The notes under the pieces were generated by a model that was not told the origin of the DNA, made no database searches, and saw only the letters and a program-made list of their open reading frames with translations. Source: Armigeres subalbatus (taxonomy: Eukaryota > Arthropoda > Insecta > Diptera > Culicidae). From it: 64,000 nucleotides of DNA. The stretch covers positions 124,001-188,000 of the forward strand of contig NW_026943548.1 of assembly GCF_024139115.2 (NCBI RefSeq). The letters are read 5' to 3'. The translations under genes and the position numbers were made by a program. Positions 32,635-42,689 of this stretch are shown one piece after another. Position 1 is the stretch's first letter. Each line of letters starts with the position of its first letter.

Positions 32635-34143
32635 ATGATTGTCAATACAGTCCAATTTCATTTTCCGCCAAACGCTCCCCGTCCGACATGGGTGGAGATT
32701 GCTGGATTTTTAAGACAATTGGATACCGATGTATCGCTTATGGAGACGGTATACAAAACAGCACTGGATCGATCGCTGTTTGTGAAGTTTGTATCCATTG
32801 ACGCGATGCAAGACTCGTTAAGGAAGAATACGGAACCGCGAAATTTCAGATATGCCAGTGGAATGTCTGTGGAAGTCAACATGACGGTTGCCGGTACCAA
32901 TATACAATATATCAGAGTGTTTGATTTGCCACCAGAATTACCGGATAACGTCTTAAAACAGCGGCTTACGGAGTATGGAGAAGTTGATCGGGTGGTTCGG
33001 GAAAAATTTCCGCCAAACATTGGCCTGGATCATTTGTACACCGGTGTGAGAGGTGTGTATATCGATGTGAAGAAGGAAATTCCTCCTACACTCGAAGTGT
33101 CGAACTGGAAGGGAATGGTGTTCTACCAGGATTTGCGGAACAAATGCTTTCTGTGTCGAGCTGAAGGTCATCGGAAGGATGCTTGTCCACAAAGGAATAA
33201 AGTGAGTCAGCAAAAGGAACTAAGGGGACTAAGACAAGGTGATGGACTTTCGTGCCTGTTGTTCAACATTGCGCTAGAAGGTGTCATGCTGAGAGCCGGG
33301 TGTAACAGCCGGGGTACGATTTTCAACAGATCCAGTCAATTTATTTGCTTCGCGGATGACATGGACATTGTCGGCCGAGCATTTGCAAAGGTGGCAGAAC
33401 TGTACACCCGCCTGAAACGTGAAGCAACAAAAGTTGGATTGGTGGTGAATGCGTCAAAGACAAAGTACATGCTTGTGGGCGGAACCGAGCGCGAGAGGGT
33501 CCGCCTGGGAAGCAGTGTTACGATAGACGGGGATACCTTCGAGGTGGTCGAGGAATTCGTATACCTCGGATCCTTGCTGACGGCTGACAACAACGTTAGT
33601 CGTGAAATACGAAGGGGCATCATCTGTGGAAGTCGGGCCTACTACGGGCTCCAGAAGAAACTGCGGTCGAAAAAGATTCGCCACCGCACCAAATGTGTCA
33701 TGTACAAGGCCCTTATAAGACCGGTTGACCTCTACGGACATGAAACATGGACAATGCTCGAGGAGGACTTGCAAGCACTCGGAGTATTCGAGAGACGGGT
33801 GCTTAGGACCATCTTTGGCGGTGTGCAAGAAGACGGTGTGTGGCGGCGAAGAATGAACCATGAGCTCGCCCAACTCTACGGCGAACCCAGTATCCAGAAG
33901 GTAGCTAAAGCCGGAAGGGTACGAAGGGCAGGACATGTTGCAAGAATGCCGGACAGCAACCCTGCAAAGATGGTGTTCGCTTCCGACTCGGCAGGTACGA
34001 GACGGCGTGGAGCGCAGCGAGCGAGATGGACAGACCAGGTGCAAAACGACTTGGCTAGCGTGGGGCGTATCCGAGGATGGAGAGATGCAGCATCGAACCG
34101 TGCATTGTGGCGTCAAATTGTTGATTCAGTGTTATCTGTTTAG
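32635..34143 (+). CDS. LINE ORF1-reverse transcriptase fusion, 502 codons
   Basis: The first ATG of the open frame is at 32635 and the stop is TAG at 34141. Residues 1-190 resemble the ORF1 (nucleic-acid binding) proteins of mosquito non-LTR retrotransposons, including a CCHC knuckle (CFLC...GH...C, residues 171-184). Directly after it, at residue ~198, the frame continues into the middle of a LINE reverse transcriptase. GLRQGDGLSCLLFN and the catalytic-box FADD (239-242) are present, followed by the C-terminal thumb-like part through a YGLQK, VLYGHE-like and RRRG.QRARW.DQV series. The apurinic endonuclease and RT motifs before GLRQGDG are missing, so it cannot be a complete polymerase. The tail AAATAAATGAATGAA would suit an RTE-like element; clade is uncertain. 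No stop or frameshift interrupts it. Confidence 0.8.
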   Translation: MIVNTVQFHFPPNAPRPTWVEIAGFLRQLDTDVSLMETVYKTALDRSLFVKFVSIDAMQDSLRKNTEPRNFRYASGMSVEVNMTVAGTNIQYIRVFDLPPELPDNVLKQRLTEYGEVDRVVREKFPPNIGLDHLYTGVRGVYIDVKKEIPPTLEVSNWKGMVFYQDLRNKCFLCRAEGHRKDACPQRNKVSQQKELRGLRQGDGLSCLLFNIALEGVMLRAGCNSRGTIFNRSSQFICFADDMDIVGRAFAKVAELYTRLKREATKVGLVVNASKTKYMLVGGTERERVRLGSSVTIDGDTFEVVEEFVYLGSLLTADNNVSREIRRGIICGSRAYYGLQKKLRSKKIRHRTKCVMYKALIRPVDLYGHETWTMLEEDLQALGVFERRVLRTIFGGVQEDGVWRRRMNHELAQLYGEPSIQKVAKAGRVRRAGHVARMPDSNPAKMVFASDSAGTRRRGAQRARWTDQVQNDLASVGRIRGWRDAASNRALWRQIVDSVLSV

Positions 34144-34149
34144 ATGTTA

Positions 34150-34620
34150 ACTAAATAAATGAATGAAGACAATATAATATTATATTATCTATGTGCTACT
34201 GAAATTCAATTTTAATTTAATAAAAATAATAATTAAAATTAAATTAAAACCAAACTAAAATTCAATTAGGATTTATTGTTATTATTGTTATATCATTGAA
34301 ATTCATTTAAATTTTATTTATTCTCAATAAAAAATCAGTTTAAAATAATTCAAAATTTAATTAGAGATAAGTGAAAAATTAATTAAAATACCTTTAAGAC
34401 TAAATTTAAGTTATATTAAAATTATGCTAATATAAACATATAAAAAAATGTTAAGGTGTTTTTGATATCAAAATTAAATTAAATTGAATATTTTCCATGT
34501 ATCAATAAAATAAATTGTAGAACATAAAATGGTATTGTATTTCTATTGTAGTATTGGAGGGAAATTAATTATAAATCTTATTGTATTTCTGTAGTAAAAA
34601 AATAGGAAAAAGTATGAGGA
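34150..34620. repeat. AT low-complexity stretch
   Basis: Almost only A and T, with TTAAATTAAAATTAA-type words; nothing coding. Confidence 0.7.
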
Positions 34621-34623
34621 ATA

Positions 34624-35275
34624 GGGTGTCCAAAAAAAAACGATGTTCGAAAAGTCATGGTGCTCAACCCTGGAATGAAAGATTTACCTGTCTGGATTTT
34701 TGTAGAACAAACCGATTTTCTTAAAAATCGTTTATAAGTCGCGCCAGTTCGATTTTCGAAAAATGAGCATTTTTTAGGTAAGTAATTAAATATTGGGTCA
34801 TTTTACAATTTTTTTGGGGTCACCCAATCGTTTTATATTTTTATATTTTTCTGTGGATTTTCGCCTATATTCTCCATGAATTAGTTTTTTGTTTTATGCG
34901 ATTTTACAGCCTGCAGAATTTTTTGAATATCGAAAAATCACATTTTTATGACTAATTTCCGAAGTTACTTGATCCTCATACAAAAAATATTTTTTTCTCA
35001 TTCATAACAATTTACGCACTACAAAGAACTGTTTATAAGGAATATTTTCATAAAACAAGATCTAAGAAATGTTGTTCTGGGACTGAGATATTGCAGCTTT
35101 AGTAAATAGTCTAAAAGTATACAAATTCGGTACTTTTTCTTTACATGTTATAATTACATCAAGATTGCACCAATATTTTAATTTGAATTAAAAACAACTC
35201 AAAAGCAAATAATTGGGAATATTTTCTAGGTTACATAGCTTTTCTTTCCGATGGAGTTGGTTACCTGAATTACAG
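34624..35275 (+). repeat. Family H repeat, longest continuous copy
   Basis: Starts AGGGTGTCCAAAAAAAAACG and includes TGGTGCTCAACCCTGGAATG, GTCGCGCCAGTTCGATTTT, TTCTGTGGATTTTCGCC and AGAAATGTTGTTCTGGGAC. It ends near CTTTTCTTTCCGATGGAG. Other copies are at 40745-41489 plus 47319-47440 (split), 48595-48690 and 49280-50030 (-). Non-coding; superfamily unknown. Confidence 0.8.
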
Positions 35276-35640
35276 AATTTGGTCGGAGTATATGAGGAGC
35301 CAGTTACGAATATCGCGTTTTTCTCCGATATTGATGTCAAATAAATCTTCAAGCCCGGACTAAAATTTTTAAATTTTCTTCTGCTTATTTGTTGTACGGT
35401 TACCTTTATCGGTTACCTCTACCGTTATCGGTACGGTTATCTTTTCGGATATTGTGCCATGCATTTACCACTTTTTTTTTATTTCCTGGTCGCATTATTT
35501 CTCTCCCGATCTTCGTATCCAGCTTCTTTCCATATTCCTACAAGCTCTTCAATCACTGCTTTGAGCCTTTTTTGGGATGTACAGTTCAGCACCTTGAAAC
35601 CAGAGCGTTAATGAATAAAGCTTCCAATGAATGATTAAAT
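35276..35640. other. No recognised gene
   Basis: CCTTTATCGGTTACC and CCGTTATCGGTACGG words repeat briefly near 35400-35440. One 81-codon frame without motif. Confidence 0.35.
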
Positions 35641-36205
35641 TTGTTATGATTAAATCATTCAATTCTATGATTAAAGATTATGAATAATGATTTATTCGTT
35701 TTTGACAATGATTAATGATTATGATTAACGATTAAATTAATTTTTGACAATGATTAACGATTATGATTAATGAATAAAAGGTTTGGAGTATGATTAACGA
35801 TTATCAATCATGATTAAATGTTGACACAATATGTGTATGATTAATGATTAACGATCGATATGATTAATGATTGATGATTATGAATAATCAAATTGAATGA
35901 TTTGCATAGTGATCAAAAAGCAAGTAACTTTTTTTCAAATTGGTTTATTAAAAGGTATAGAAATTATATGATTATGATTAAAGATTATTGAATAAAAGCG
36001 ATGTATGCAATGATGAAAATTGATGATTAATGAATAAACTCAAAACAGTTATGAATATGATTAGTGATTAATGATTAAATTTAAAATTCTATGATTAACG
36101 ATTAGTGATTAATGATTAAATCGTATTTTTTGTATGATTATGATTAATGAATAATGATTAAATAACCCATTATTCATTAATCATGATTAAATCTATGATT
36201 AATCA
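35640..36205 (+). repeat. Degenerate ATGATTAATGATTA minisatellite
   Basis: Continuous TGATTAATGATTAACGATTA-type units for more than 500 bp. It is the inverse orientation of the array at 13085-13410. Confidence 0.8.
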
Positions 36206-36239
36206 CTAATGCTCTGCTTGAAACTACTGTTTCTTGAAT

Positions 36240-37080
36240 CGTCAACAATCAATAGCCAGGCCAGACCAGAACACAAGAGACTCTCCGGCAATCCCAGGGT
36301 GGGCTAACTAGTGGGTAATCAAGGGTTTTTCGCGGTAAACAAAAACTAACAACACAGAACTTTCATTTTTCTTGTATAATTTTATTTTTCCTATTTGTGA
36401 TGTGTGTGTGTTGTTCTGTGTAATCAAATTGTGTGTTAATTTGTTAAGTGTATCCTAATTTCATCGATCGTACCGGTACATACCGCTGCTGCTGTTGATG
36501 ACGGGGCTGAAATAGCCGCCACAGCGACTCCAGTCCAACTGTGCGGCCAGAAATCTCGCCAGAATAGCGAGGCGAGCGGTAAACGGACAATCTTTGTCCG
36601 ACGGGGCCAGCGGGTGTTGCTGGACGATGGTGGGCAGGCGTCCCTCGTAGGCGCGATCGGCCGGCCGTGGCTTAGCAACCTTGAACGGCCGAGAGGGGAA
36701 ATCTCCTTTTCGGTTAGGGCCTACGGCCCGAGATAAAGGTCATCCTTTGAGGATTCACGATCTTTTACGATTAGGCGCGGAAGCCGATTGGCTTCGCGGG
36801 CCGAGCCGTGTGCTGAGCGGAATCTACCACAAAAGGTAGAGGAAGAGACAAAAGAGGTCCTAAAGGACCGATTGGTATTAAAACCGGGTTTTCCAGTGCA
36901 CAGCGTCGAATTACCTGAACAGGTTTCCCCAATAATAAAATCTAGCTCCTGCTACGAAGGGGCTGTATCAACTGCACTTTTTAAAAAACACTTCTTCAGC
37001 ACACGGACGCCTGATATTAAAGAGGCCGAATTTGGGCAATGGCTCCTCTTTTAAAAGAAATTCCCTCCATATTTCCCGCA
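36240..37080 (+). other. GC-rich island, possibly the 5' part of a retroelement
   Basis: Sharp rise in GC between 36465 and 36830. The plus strand is open at 36788-37054 (88 codons, charged start, no known domain), ending just before an AT-rich tail. There is an inverted word GCGCGGAAGCCGATTGGCTTCGCGGG (36774-36799). I do not recognise the protein; host promoter or transposon leader are both possible. Confidence 0.3.
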
Positions 37081-37545
37081 ATTTTGCATGTCATTTTTAT
37101 CCAAGCTTGATGCCATGTTGGATGTTTTATAGCACTCTCATATAATTACAGCAGTACCAAACCCTAACGCTTCTGTGGTAGCTCTGCAGCTCTGCACGAG
37201 AAACGTGAAGGCTCCGACAAAACAACATAAATACAAAACAATAATCTACAATTTGTAACCAAACGGTTTCAACCTCGCGTTAATATCGATGGAAACAGAT
37301 TATCTCCAACTTTGTTGAAAGCCAATTTCTTGGAAGCCGGTGTTTGGGCAAACCAGTAATTTTATCAGCTCGTGGAGGTCCAATACACTTAACCCTCTTT
37401 TAACGGCTGTTTTTTATACGTCACTTCGTTTTGAGGCCTCCTTTTAACGGCACGTGACGTAAAAAGAATTTGAAACATTATAGACATCCAAAAGTAAGCC
37501 TATAAGAAGACACTCTTAGAAACCCAAAGAAATAAGTAGATGCGA
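37081..37545. other. No recognised feature
   Basis: Near 37390-37455, CCCTCTTTTAACGGC and CCTCCTTTTAACGGCACG are repeated at 50 bp. No gene. Confidence 0.35.
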
Positions 37546-37569
37546 TGTGTATTCATCATTTGGCTTGTT

Positions 37570-38120
37570 TCATTCCAGGTCATCCAAGAATTTTCTGGAG
37601 TCTACACGCGTTACCCGTTACGGATATATTAAACCGAATTCCGTTCCAGATCATCCAAGAATTCCCTGGAGTATAAGTCTTGAGGTCTACCCGCGTAACC
37701 GAAGGGCTGTTATCTCTTTTTATATGATTCATGCCCTATATGATCTATCAAACCAAACTCAATATGCTTTAAGCAGCCGTTCCTCTCCAGGTTATCCAAG
37801 AATTCTCTAGATTCCTCAGCCGCGATTTCATCTCAAATATGTCCTCCGAGTATTTGTCTTTCACTTGCCTCTCAAATGTAGGCATATGAGTTATTCTGAG
37901 ATCTCCAAATTGTCCACATTGGAGTTTGAATCAAATGGTCTGGCGAATCAACCAAGGCCTTCATGATGTCTCAAGCCGCGGTATAAACCCAATTATGTCC
38001 TCCGAGTATTTTCCTTTCACTAGCATCTCAAATCCAGACATATGAGATGTAGTAAGATCTCCGAATCGTCCTGGAGTTTGAATCAACCAAGGCCTTCGTG
38101 ATGTCCCCAGTCGCGGTAAT
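37570..38120 (+). repeat. Two degenerate tandem repeat blocks
   Basis: Block one: CCAGGTCATCCAAGAATT.TCTGGAGT at 37576, 37648 and 37787. Block two, ~150 bp: ATGTCCTCCGAGTATTT, TTTCACT, CATATGAG, AGATCTCC and ACCAAGGCCTTC in the same order at 37840-37990 and 37996-38105. Confidence 0.65.
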
Positions 38121-38169
38121 AACCCGAGCGGCTCAAGTCAGACAAGAATAGTCTTAGCAATTTGATTTT

Positions 38170-38213
38170 GACTAAATCCGTCTTCAGTGTCTCGTACTCG
38201 ACTCGACTAAATA
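38170..38213 (-). repeat. Short fragment of the 5128-5521 family
   Basis: GTCTTCAGTGTCTCGTACTCGACTCGAC matches the inner arm edge. Confidence 0.55.
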
Positions 38214-38528
38214 TGTCCATGAGCTCGGCGTACATGATTGGGTACTGGTTGCATAGCTCCAGACGAGGTTGATTTGGTAGACCACTTGATTCACACTGCA
38301 AAACAATTGAGATGACTTAGAACATCGCATCTTCATGTACAAAATATGTGCATGAGCTCTGAAGACGCGCACTAGAAAACTGAGGACTATTTGTCTCCAC
38401 TCCAGGTCAATTTGGGCCTAGAATATCGCATCTCATGTATAAAATCAGAAGGGTTATATGCAAGATACGACCGCCCGACGTAAACTACGTAAAACAGATT
38501 GTCAGATAATTAATTTGCTTATTGCTTT

Positions 38529-39015
38529 TTTCTTCACCTCCGCTTAACTCTCTGCTTATCCATACGCAGGGAATCAATATTTGACCAACGCCTAATAATA
38601 TACTCTTTGTCACCAACAGAGTTTGTTACTGACAAACGCACCTAGCGACAAACCTTTATCAGAACCCGAGCACAATATGACAAGAATCATTTGCCTTGCA
38701 TGCTCTGATATTTCCGAAAATACGATACTAATTTTGTAATTATTGTTCGATTCTCGAATATTTCCATAAAAGCAGAAACTATGATAGCATATAACCGAAA
38801 TTTTCTCTAGAAATAATGCAAAACAGCGGGATGAAAAGTTAGCAACATTGTCTTCTGTTTTGTTGCTGACAAAAATTTTCGGATCAAAAACAAAAACAAA
38901 GCTTTGTCGGTGGTTCTCTTTTGTCGCTTGTTTCGCAGGCGCATTCCAAAAAAAAAAAACGATTCCCTGTCCATACACTTAAACCTGGTTTAAGCACTAA
39001 GCGGAGGTGAAGAAA
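38529..39015. mobile_element. Element with TTCTTCACCTCCGCTTA ends enclosing repeat copy B
   Basis: TTTCTTCACCTCCGCTTA at 38528 pairs with TAAGCGGAGGTGAAGAAA at 38999-39016. CAGGGAATC also matches further in (38566 and 38960). Between the arms lies 38586-38883, the second copy of the 30829-31124 repeat. The minus frame of 122 codons (38610-38978) runs through repeat sequence and is not convincing. Confidence 0.6.
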
Positions 39016-39031
39016 TTGGCCCTTATGGAAC

Positions 39032-39423
39032 GTACACACGGTCAAGCAGTTTGACCAACATTGACTCCACCTCTCGTTTATTCAAACATCCATCAAGTTT
39101 TACCAACAGCGGCACGAACAATCAATTTATTCGACCAACAATATCACACACGAACGACCGAAGCGCCAACTTGAGCACCAACCATCAAAAAATATATGGG
39201 GGTTTGTGCAACTTCACTACAAATGCTCAAACATGTTCGGCAAACCTTAACTCCACTCCCGACAACTCAAACCAAAATCAAACCGTTTTAATTTTTTCCA
39301 ACCGAGCCGCCAACTGTCAAATGGTTGTTCGAACAACTTTACACACGTTCAAACAAAGCAGCAACCGAAGCGTTTTCTTGGGGGCGGAGTCAATGTTCGT
39401 CAAACTGCTTGACTGGTGTGTAC
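39032..39423. mobile_element. 392-bp MITE with GTACACAC..GTCAAGCAG ends
   Basis: GTACACACGGTCAAGCAGTT..ACCAACATTGACTCC at the left and its reverse complement at the right (GGAGTCAATGTTCGTCAAAC, GCTTGACTGGTGTGTAC) give 40-bp inverted ends. The interior has many TTCAAAC and CCAAC words. A 137-codon frame (39051-39464) runs out of the element and is incidental. Confidence 0.75.
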
Positions 39424-39536
39424 ATTGCATTAGAGTGATTGAAATTTTGACTTTTGATTTTTGATTAACCTCCTAAATTTTTAACTGAATTGGTTGTTAT
39501 TTAACTGAGTACGAGCAGTTTGAACACTTGCAAGGT

Positions 39537-39861
39537 CCCTCCTTCATCATCATCTTCTTCTTCTTATTGGCATTACATCCCCCACTGGGACATTGCCGCC
39601 TCGCTGCTTAGTGTTCATTTAGCACTTCCGCAGTTGTTAACCGCGAGGTTTCTAAGCCAAGTTACCATTTTTGCATTCGTATATCATGAGGCTAACACGA
39701 TGATACTTTCATGCCCAGGGAAGTCGAGATAATTTTCAAGCTAAAAATTATCTCGACCGGCTTCGGGAATCGAACCCAGCCACCCTCAGCATGGTCTCGC
39801 TTTATAGCCGCGCATCTTACCGCTAGGCTGAAGAGGACCCTTCCTTTGCCCCTCCTTCATC
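39537..39861 (-). mobile_element. Feilai SINE with 12-bp target duplication
   Basis: Body about 39549-39849 in reverse. CCCTCCTTCATC is duplicated at 39537-39548 and 39850-39861. The B-box region (AATCGAACCCAGCC) and the head are present. Confidence 0.92.
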
Positions 39862-39994
39862 TTAATAAGTACAAAAGAAAGCTATTGAAAAGGCTTTTAA
39901 CGGCATGTAATATCAGATCTTTGTGTGGTAAACTTTGTACAAAATTTGAAATTAAACAAAAATGCTAAACATTTTGATGTTTCGCGTTATTTTA

Positions 39995-40190
39995 GAAGGT
40001 TTGATCAGGGTTGTTAACGTTAGTCAACGATTAACGCCGTTTCGTTAATTCGTTGACGTTAATATCAACGACAAACGATTTTTCCGTTAATTTCTATTGA
40101 ACGTTTATCAACGGTAACGGTAACGCTCTCCGTTGATTTAACGTTAACGATCGCGTTATTTTCCACGTTAATGGTCTGCTTTATCGGAGT
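39995..40190. repeat. AACGTTAAC-rich degenerate repeats
   Basis: TTAACGTTA, GTTGACGTTAA, CGTTAATTTC and GATTTAACGTTAACG words cover the block on both strands. Confidence 0.6.
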
Positions 40191-40697
40191 ACAATTTTCT
40201 AAGCAAAACAACGGGTTTGACAAATTATGTTCTATCAAGGCATTGATAAGTGTGTTGGCCATAAGGTGGCCAAATTGGCCATAAGATACTTTGACATAGG
40301 AAAGACGAATTGTGCCCAAAGCCGTGATTATGCTGGGGTCGCTTATTACACGGTTTGCTTTTGCTTGTTTTTGGAGTTTGGATTTGTGTTGAGCATTAAG
40401 CAAACTTCACGAAAAAATCCTCAAAAACTCAGATGGTATTAAAAAAGTTGTTGAAATTGAGGCAGAATGAGAAAATGATGAAATTCATCCGCGTATAAGG
40501 CGACCCCAGTGTACTTCGATATTTATTATCATTCACAGAATTATGGCAGAATTGACACAACAGAAAAATAATATGGGGAGCTCATCACTCGAAATGAAAC
40601 ACACAGTTGGACAAATAGAAACAGATTATAAATGATTTGCGAACAGATTTGCATTTGAGAAAAACATTACATTCGTCAGAAAAATATTTTAAGCTCT
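40191..40697. other. No recognised gene
   Basis: Two overlapping short frames on opposite strands (71 and 112 codons), no motif. Includes AAGGTGGCCAAATTGGCC. Confidence 0.35.
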
Positions 40698-40744
40698 TTT
40701 CAGTGGAATGTTTTCAACCGTCTAAGACGAGTTAAGCACTCTCC
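40698..40744 (-). repeat. End fragment of the 5128-5521 family
   Basis: GAGCTCTTTTCAGTGGAATG to ACGAGTTAAGCACTCTCC is the reverse complement of the family's 3' part, stopping exactly at the start of the family H copy. Confidence 0.6.
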
Positions 40745-41489
40745 ATTAGGGTGTCCCAAAAAAAATCGATGTTCGAAAAGTCATGGTGCTCAACCCTGAA
40801 ATGAAAGATATACCTGTCTGGATAATTTTTGTAGAACAAACCGAATTTCTAAAAAAATCGTTTAGAGGTCGCGCCAGATCGATTTTTGAAAAATGAGCTT
40901 TTTGCCTTTCTCGTATACTAAGTATACGTAAAGGCTATAAGATCACTCCAAAACCAAACTTTTGATAGAAGGCTCGGAGACCCATAGTTTTATATACCAA
41001 TCGACTCAGCTCGACGAATTGAGGTGATGTCTGTTTGTGTGTATGTATGTATGTGTGTGTGTGTATGTGTGTATGTGTACAAATTTTGTAGACACACTTT
41101 TTGGAACTTAGCATTACCCGATTTACTCGCAACAAGTTGCATTCGGCGGGGAATGCGGTCCCATTGTTTGCTATTGAAAACTGGCCTAATCGGACATTGC
41201 ATTTAGGAATTATTGAAAAATCATTGATTTTTCCCAAGGGTCCCCCCTTGGAAAAAAAATTTCAAAATCAAAAAAATTTTTTTTTTTTCAAGAATGGTGG
41301 GAATGCATAGTAATTAATGCAAAAACATGCTAAATGATAGAAAATATGTGATCTATTCCCCTAAAGTGCTCTTTTGACCTTTCCTATGTGATTTTTTAAG
41401 TACATTTTACGATGCACGAGAAAGGCATCATCGCCGCTAGGTGGATTATTCTGGGTTTTTTAGGTAAAAAATCAAATATTGGGTCCTTT
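40745..41489 (+). repeat. Family H copy, left half, interrupted twice
   Basis: 40745-40903 and 41456-41486 follow the order of 34624-34800. The first break is filled by the 552-bp element 40904-41455. The second begins after TTT (41487-41489), where the 5.8-kb insertion starts. The right half resumes at 47319. Confidence 0.8.
40904..41455 (+). mobile_element. 552-bp element with GCCTTTCTCGT/ACGAGAAAGGC
   Basis: Starts GCCTTTCTCGTATACTAAG with an immediate hairpin (CTTTCTCGTATAC, GTATACGTAAAG). It contains a TG microsatellite at 41030-41080 and ends ACGAGAAAGGCATCATCGCC...TTATTCTGGG. The flanks are TTTTT on both sides. Fragments of its tail are at 4128 and 24170. No coding capacity. Confidence 0.7.
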
Positions 41490-41639
41490 GGGGCCATCCA
41501 GAAACCACGTGGTCATATTTTTGAAGATTTTTAACCCCCCCTCCCCCCATGTGGCTTATCGTGGTCATTTGGCAGACCCCCCCTCCCCCCCTTTGACCAC
41601 GTGGTTTTTTTCAAGTAATTTTTTTTAAAAACCTTATAT

Positions 41640-42320
41640 AACTAAAACATATGGTTAATCCTATCAATTTTGAAGACGGACAATTTTAACTGATTCAAAA
41701 TCAAACTAAACCCAGCATGGAAATTATAAATTTTCATGAATTCGAAAATTTTGATTATGTTATCATATTGTAATGCGTATCAGGTATTAGTATATCTAGA
41801 ACTCGCACACCTTCGATGCATCAGGAGGAAACAAAAAAATGTGGACTCACGAATATGTTATAAAAATTTTGAGAAAAATTTGTAATGGTTTAGAAATATT
41901 CCAAAATATCCCTATATATTTTTTTTAAATTTCTTTATTGATGATTTTTTTTTTTTTAAATTATGAAGTTTACCACTGAATATCCCTATAGAGTATTTGG
42001 GATATTCCGTAGCTCTGGAGGTACTGGAAATTCTTAAGATATATTAACCTCAGCGAAGCATCTGAACTGAACTGAAGGTTTTTCTAAGGGCATACAAGTT
42101 TCATTCAGAATCTCAAAACTCTCTTCATTATGCCAAGATTCTATGATTCTAATCAGAACCGTAACACAATGTCCTTAATATTCCTTTGCCTGAATTATAC
42201 AGTTCTGGCTTAAAATGCAAGTTTTCATTTTAAATCTACAGTCTTTAATACCTTTGGGTTCCTTTTGGTATTCTAGAATTTATTGTTATATTTTGGTATT
42301 TAACCCTCTCAGGACGATTT
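41640..42320. other. AT-rich interior of the composite insertion
   Basis: No gene or recognised repeat. Confidence 0.4.
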
Positions 42321-42322
42321 TT

Positions 42323-42616
42323 TTACAAGGATTTAACGTACATATTTAGGGGTTTCCACTCGATCTTGCCAACACTAGTATAGAAAGAACTAAAAAGTCG
42401 TACTGTCGTACAGTCGGGTGTCATAGACCAAACTGCTCTGAAGTACATATCCTCGAAAGTATCAAAAATCATGTCAAGAAACAAAATGTCCCAAGACATG
42501 ATATTACGGAGTTTTGAAACGATCCGATTAACCAAGTCCTGAGCGATATATCCGTGCATCGCTAAGCAGGTCCAGCAGGTCCATTGAGCCGATGCGATTT
42601 CATTTATTACTTTCAA
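42323..42616 (-). CDS. Open frame of 97 codons, unrecognised
   Basis: Balanced composition (W, C, M and F frequent), no low complexity, ATG at 42616. A cysteine/tryptophan cluster lies near residues 12-18 and the rest looks globular. No family is recognised. It lies inside the composite insertion, so if real it may be a relic of that element's coding region. Confidence 0.2.
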   Translation of the reverse strand: MKVINEIASAQWTCWTCLAMHGYIAQDLVNRIVSKLRNIMSWDILFLDMIFDTFEDMYFRAVWSMTPDCTTVRLFSSFYTSVGKIEWKPLNMYVKSL

Positions 42617-42689
42617 GACCTTCCATGAGTCGATGTTCTAAGATACGATATCGACTGAAATGAAAACTCAGCCTAAAAAATTTAAAAAA

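Noticed and set aside
33454..34116. Minus-strand frame of 220 codons
   Set aside because: Antisense to the clear RT coding sequence on the plus strand; no motif of its own.
38610..38978. Minus frame of 122 codons
   Set aside because: Inside a repeat whose second copy (30829-31124) is not open in the same way.
39051..39464. Plus frame of 137 codons rich in N, T and S
   Set aside because: Lies in a MITE with TTCAAAC-type words and continues past its end.
41024..41206. Short frame with V/C/Y cycles and T/H cycles on the other strand
   Set aside because: Produced by the TG microsatellite inside the 552-bp element.
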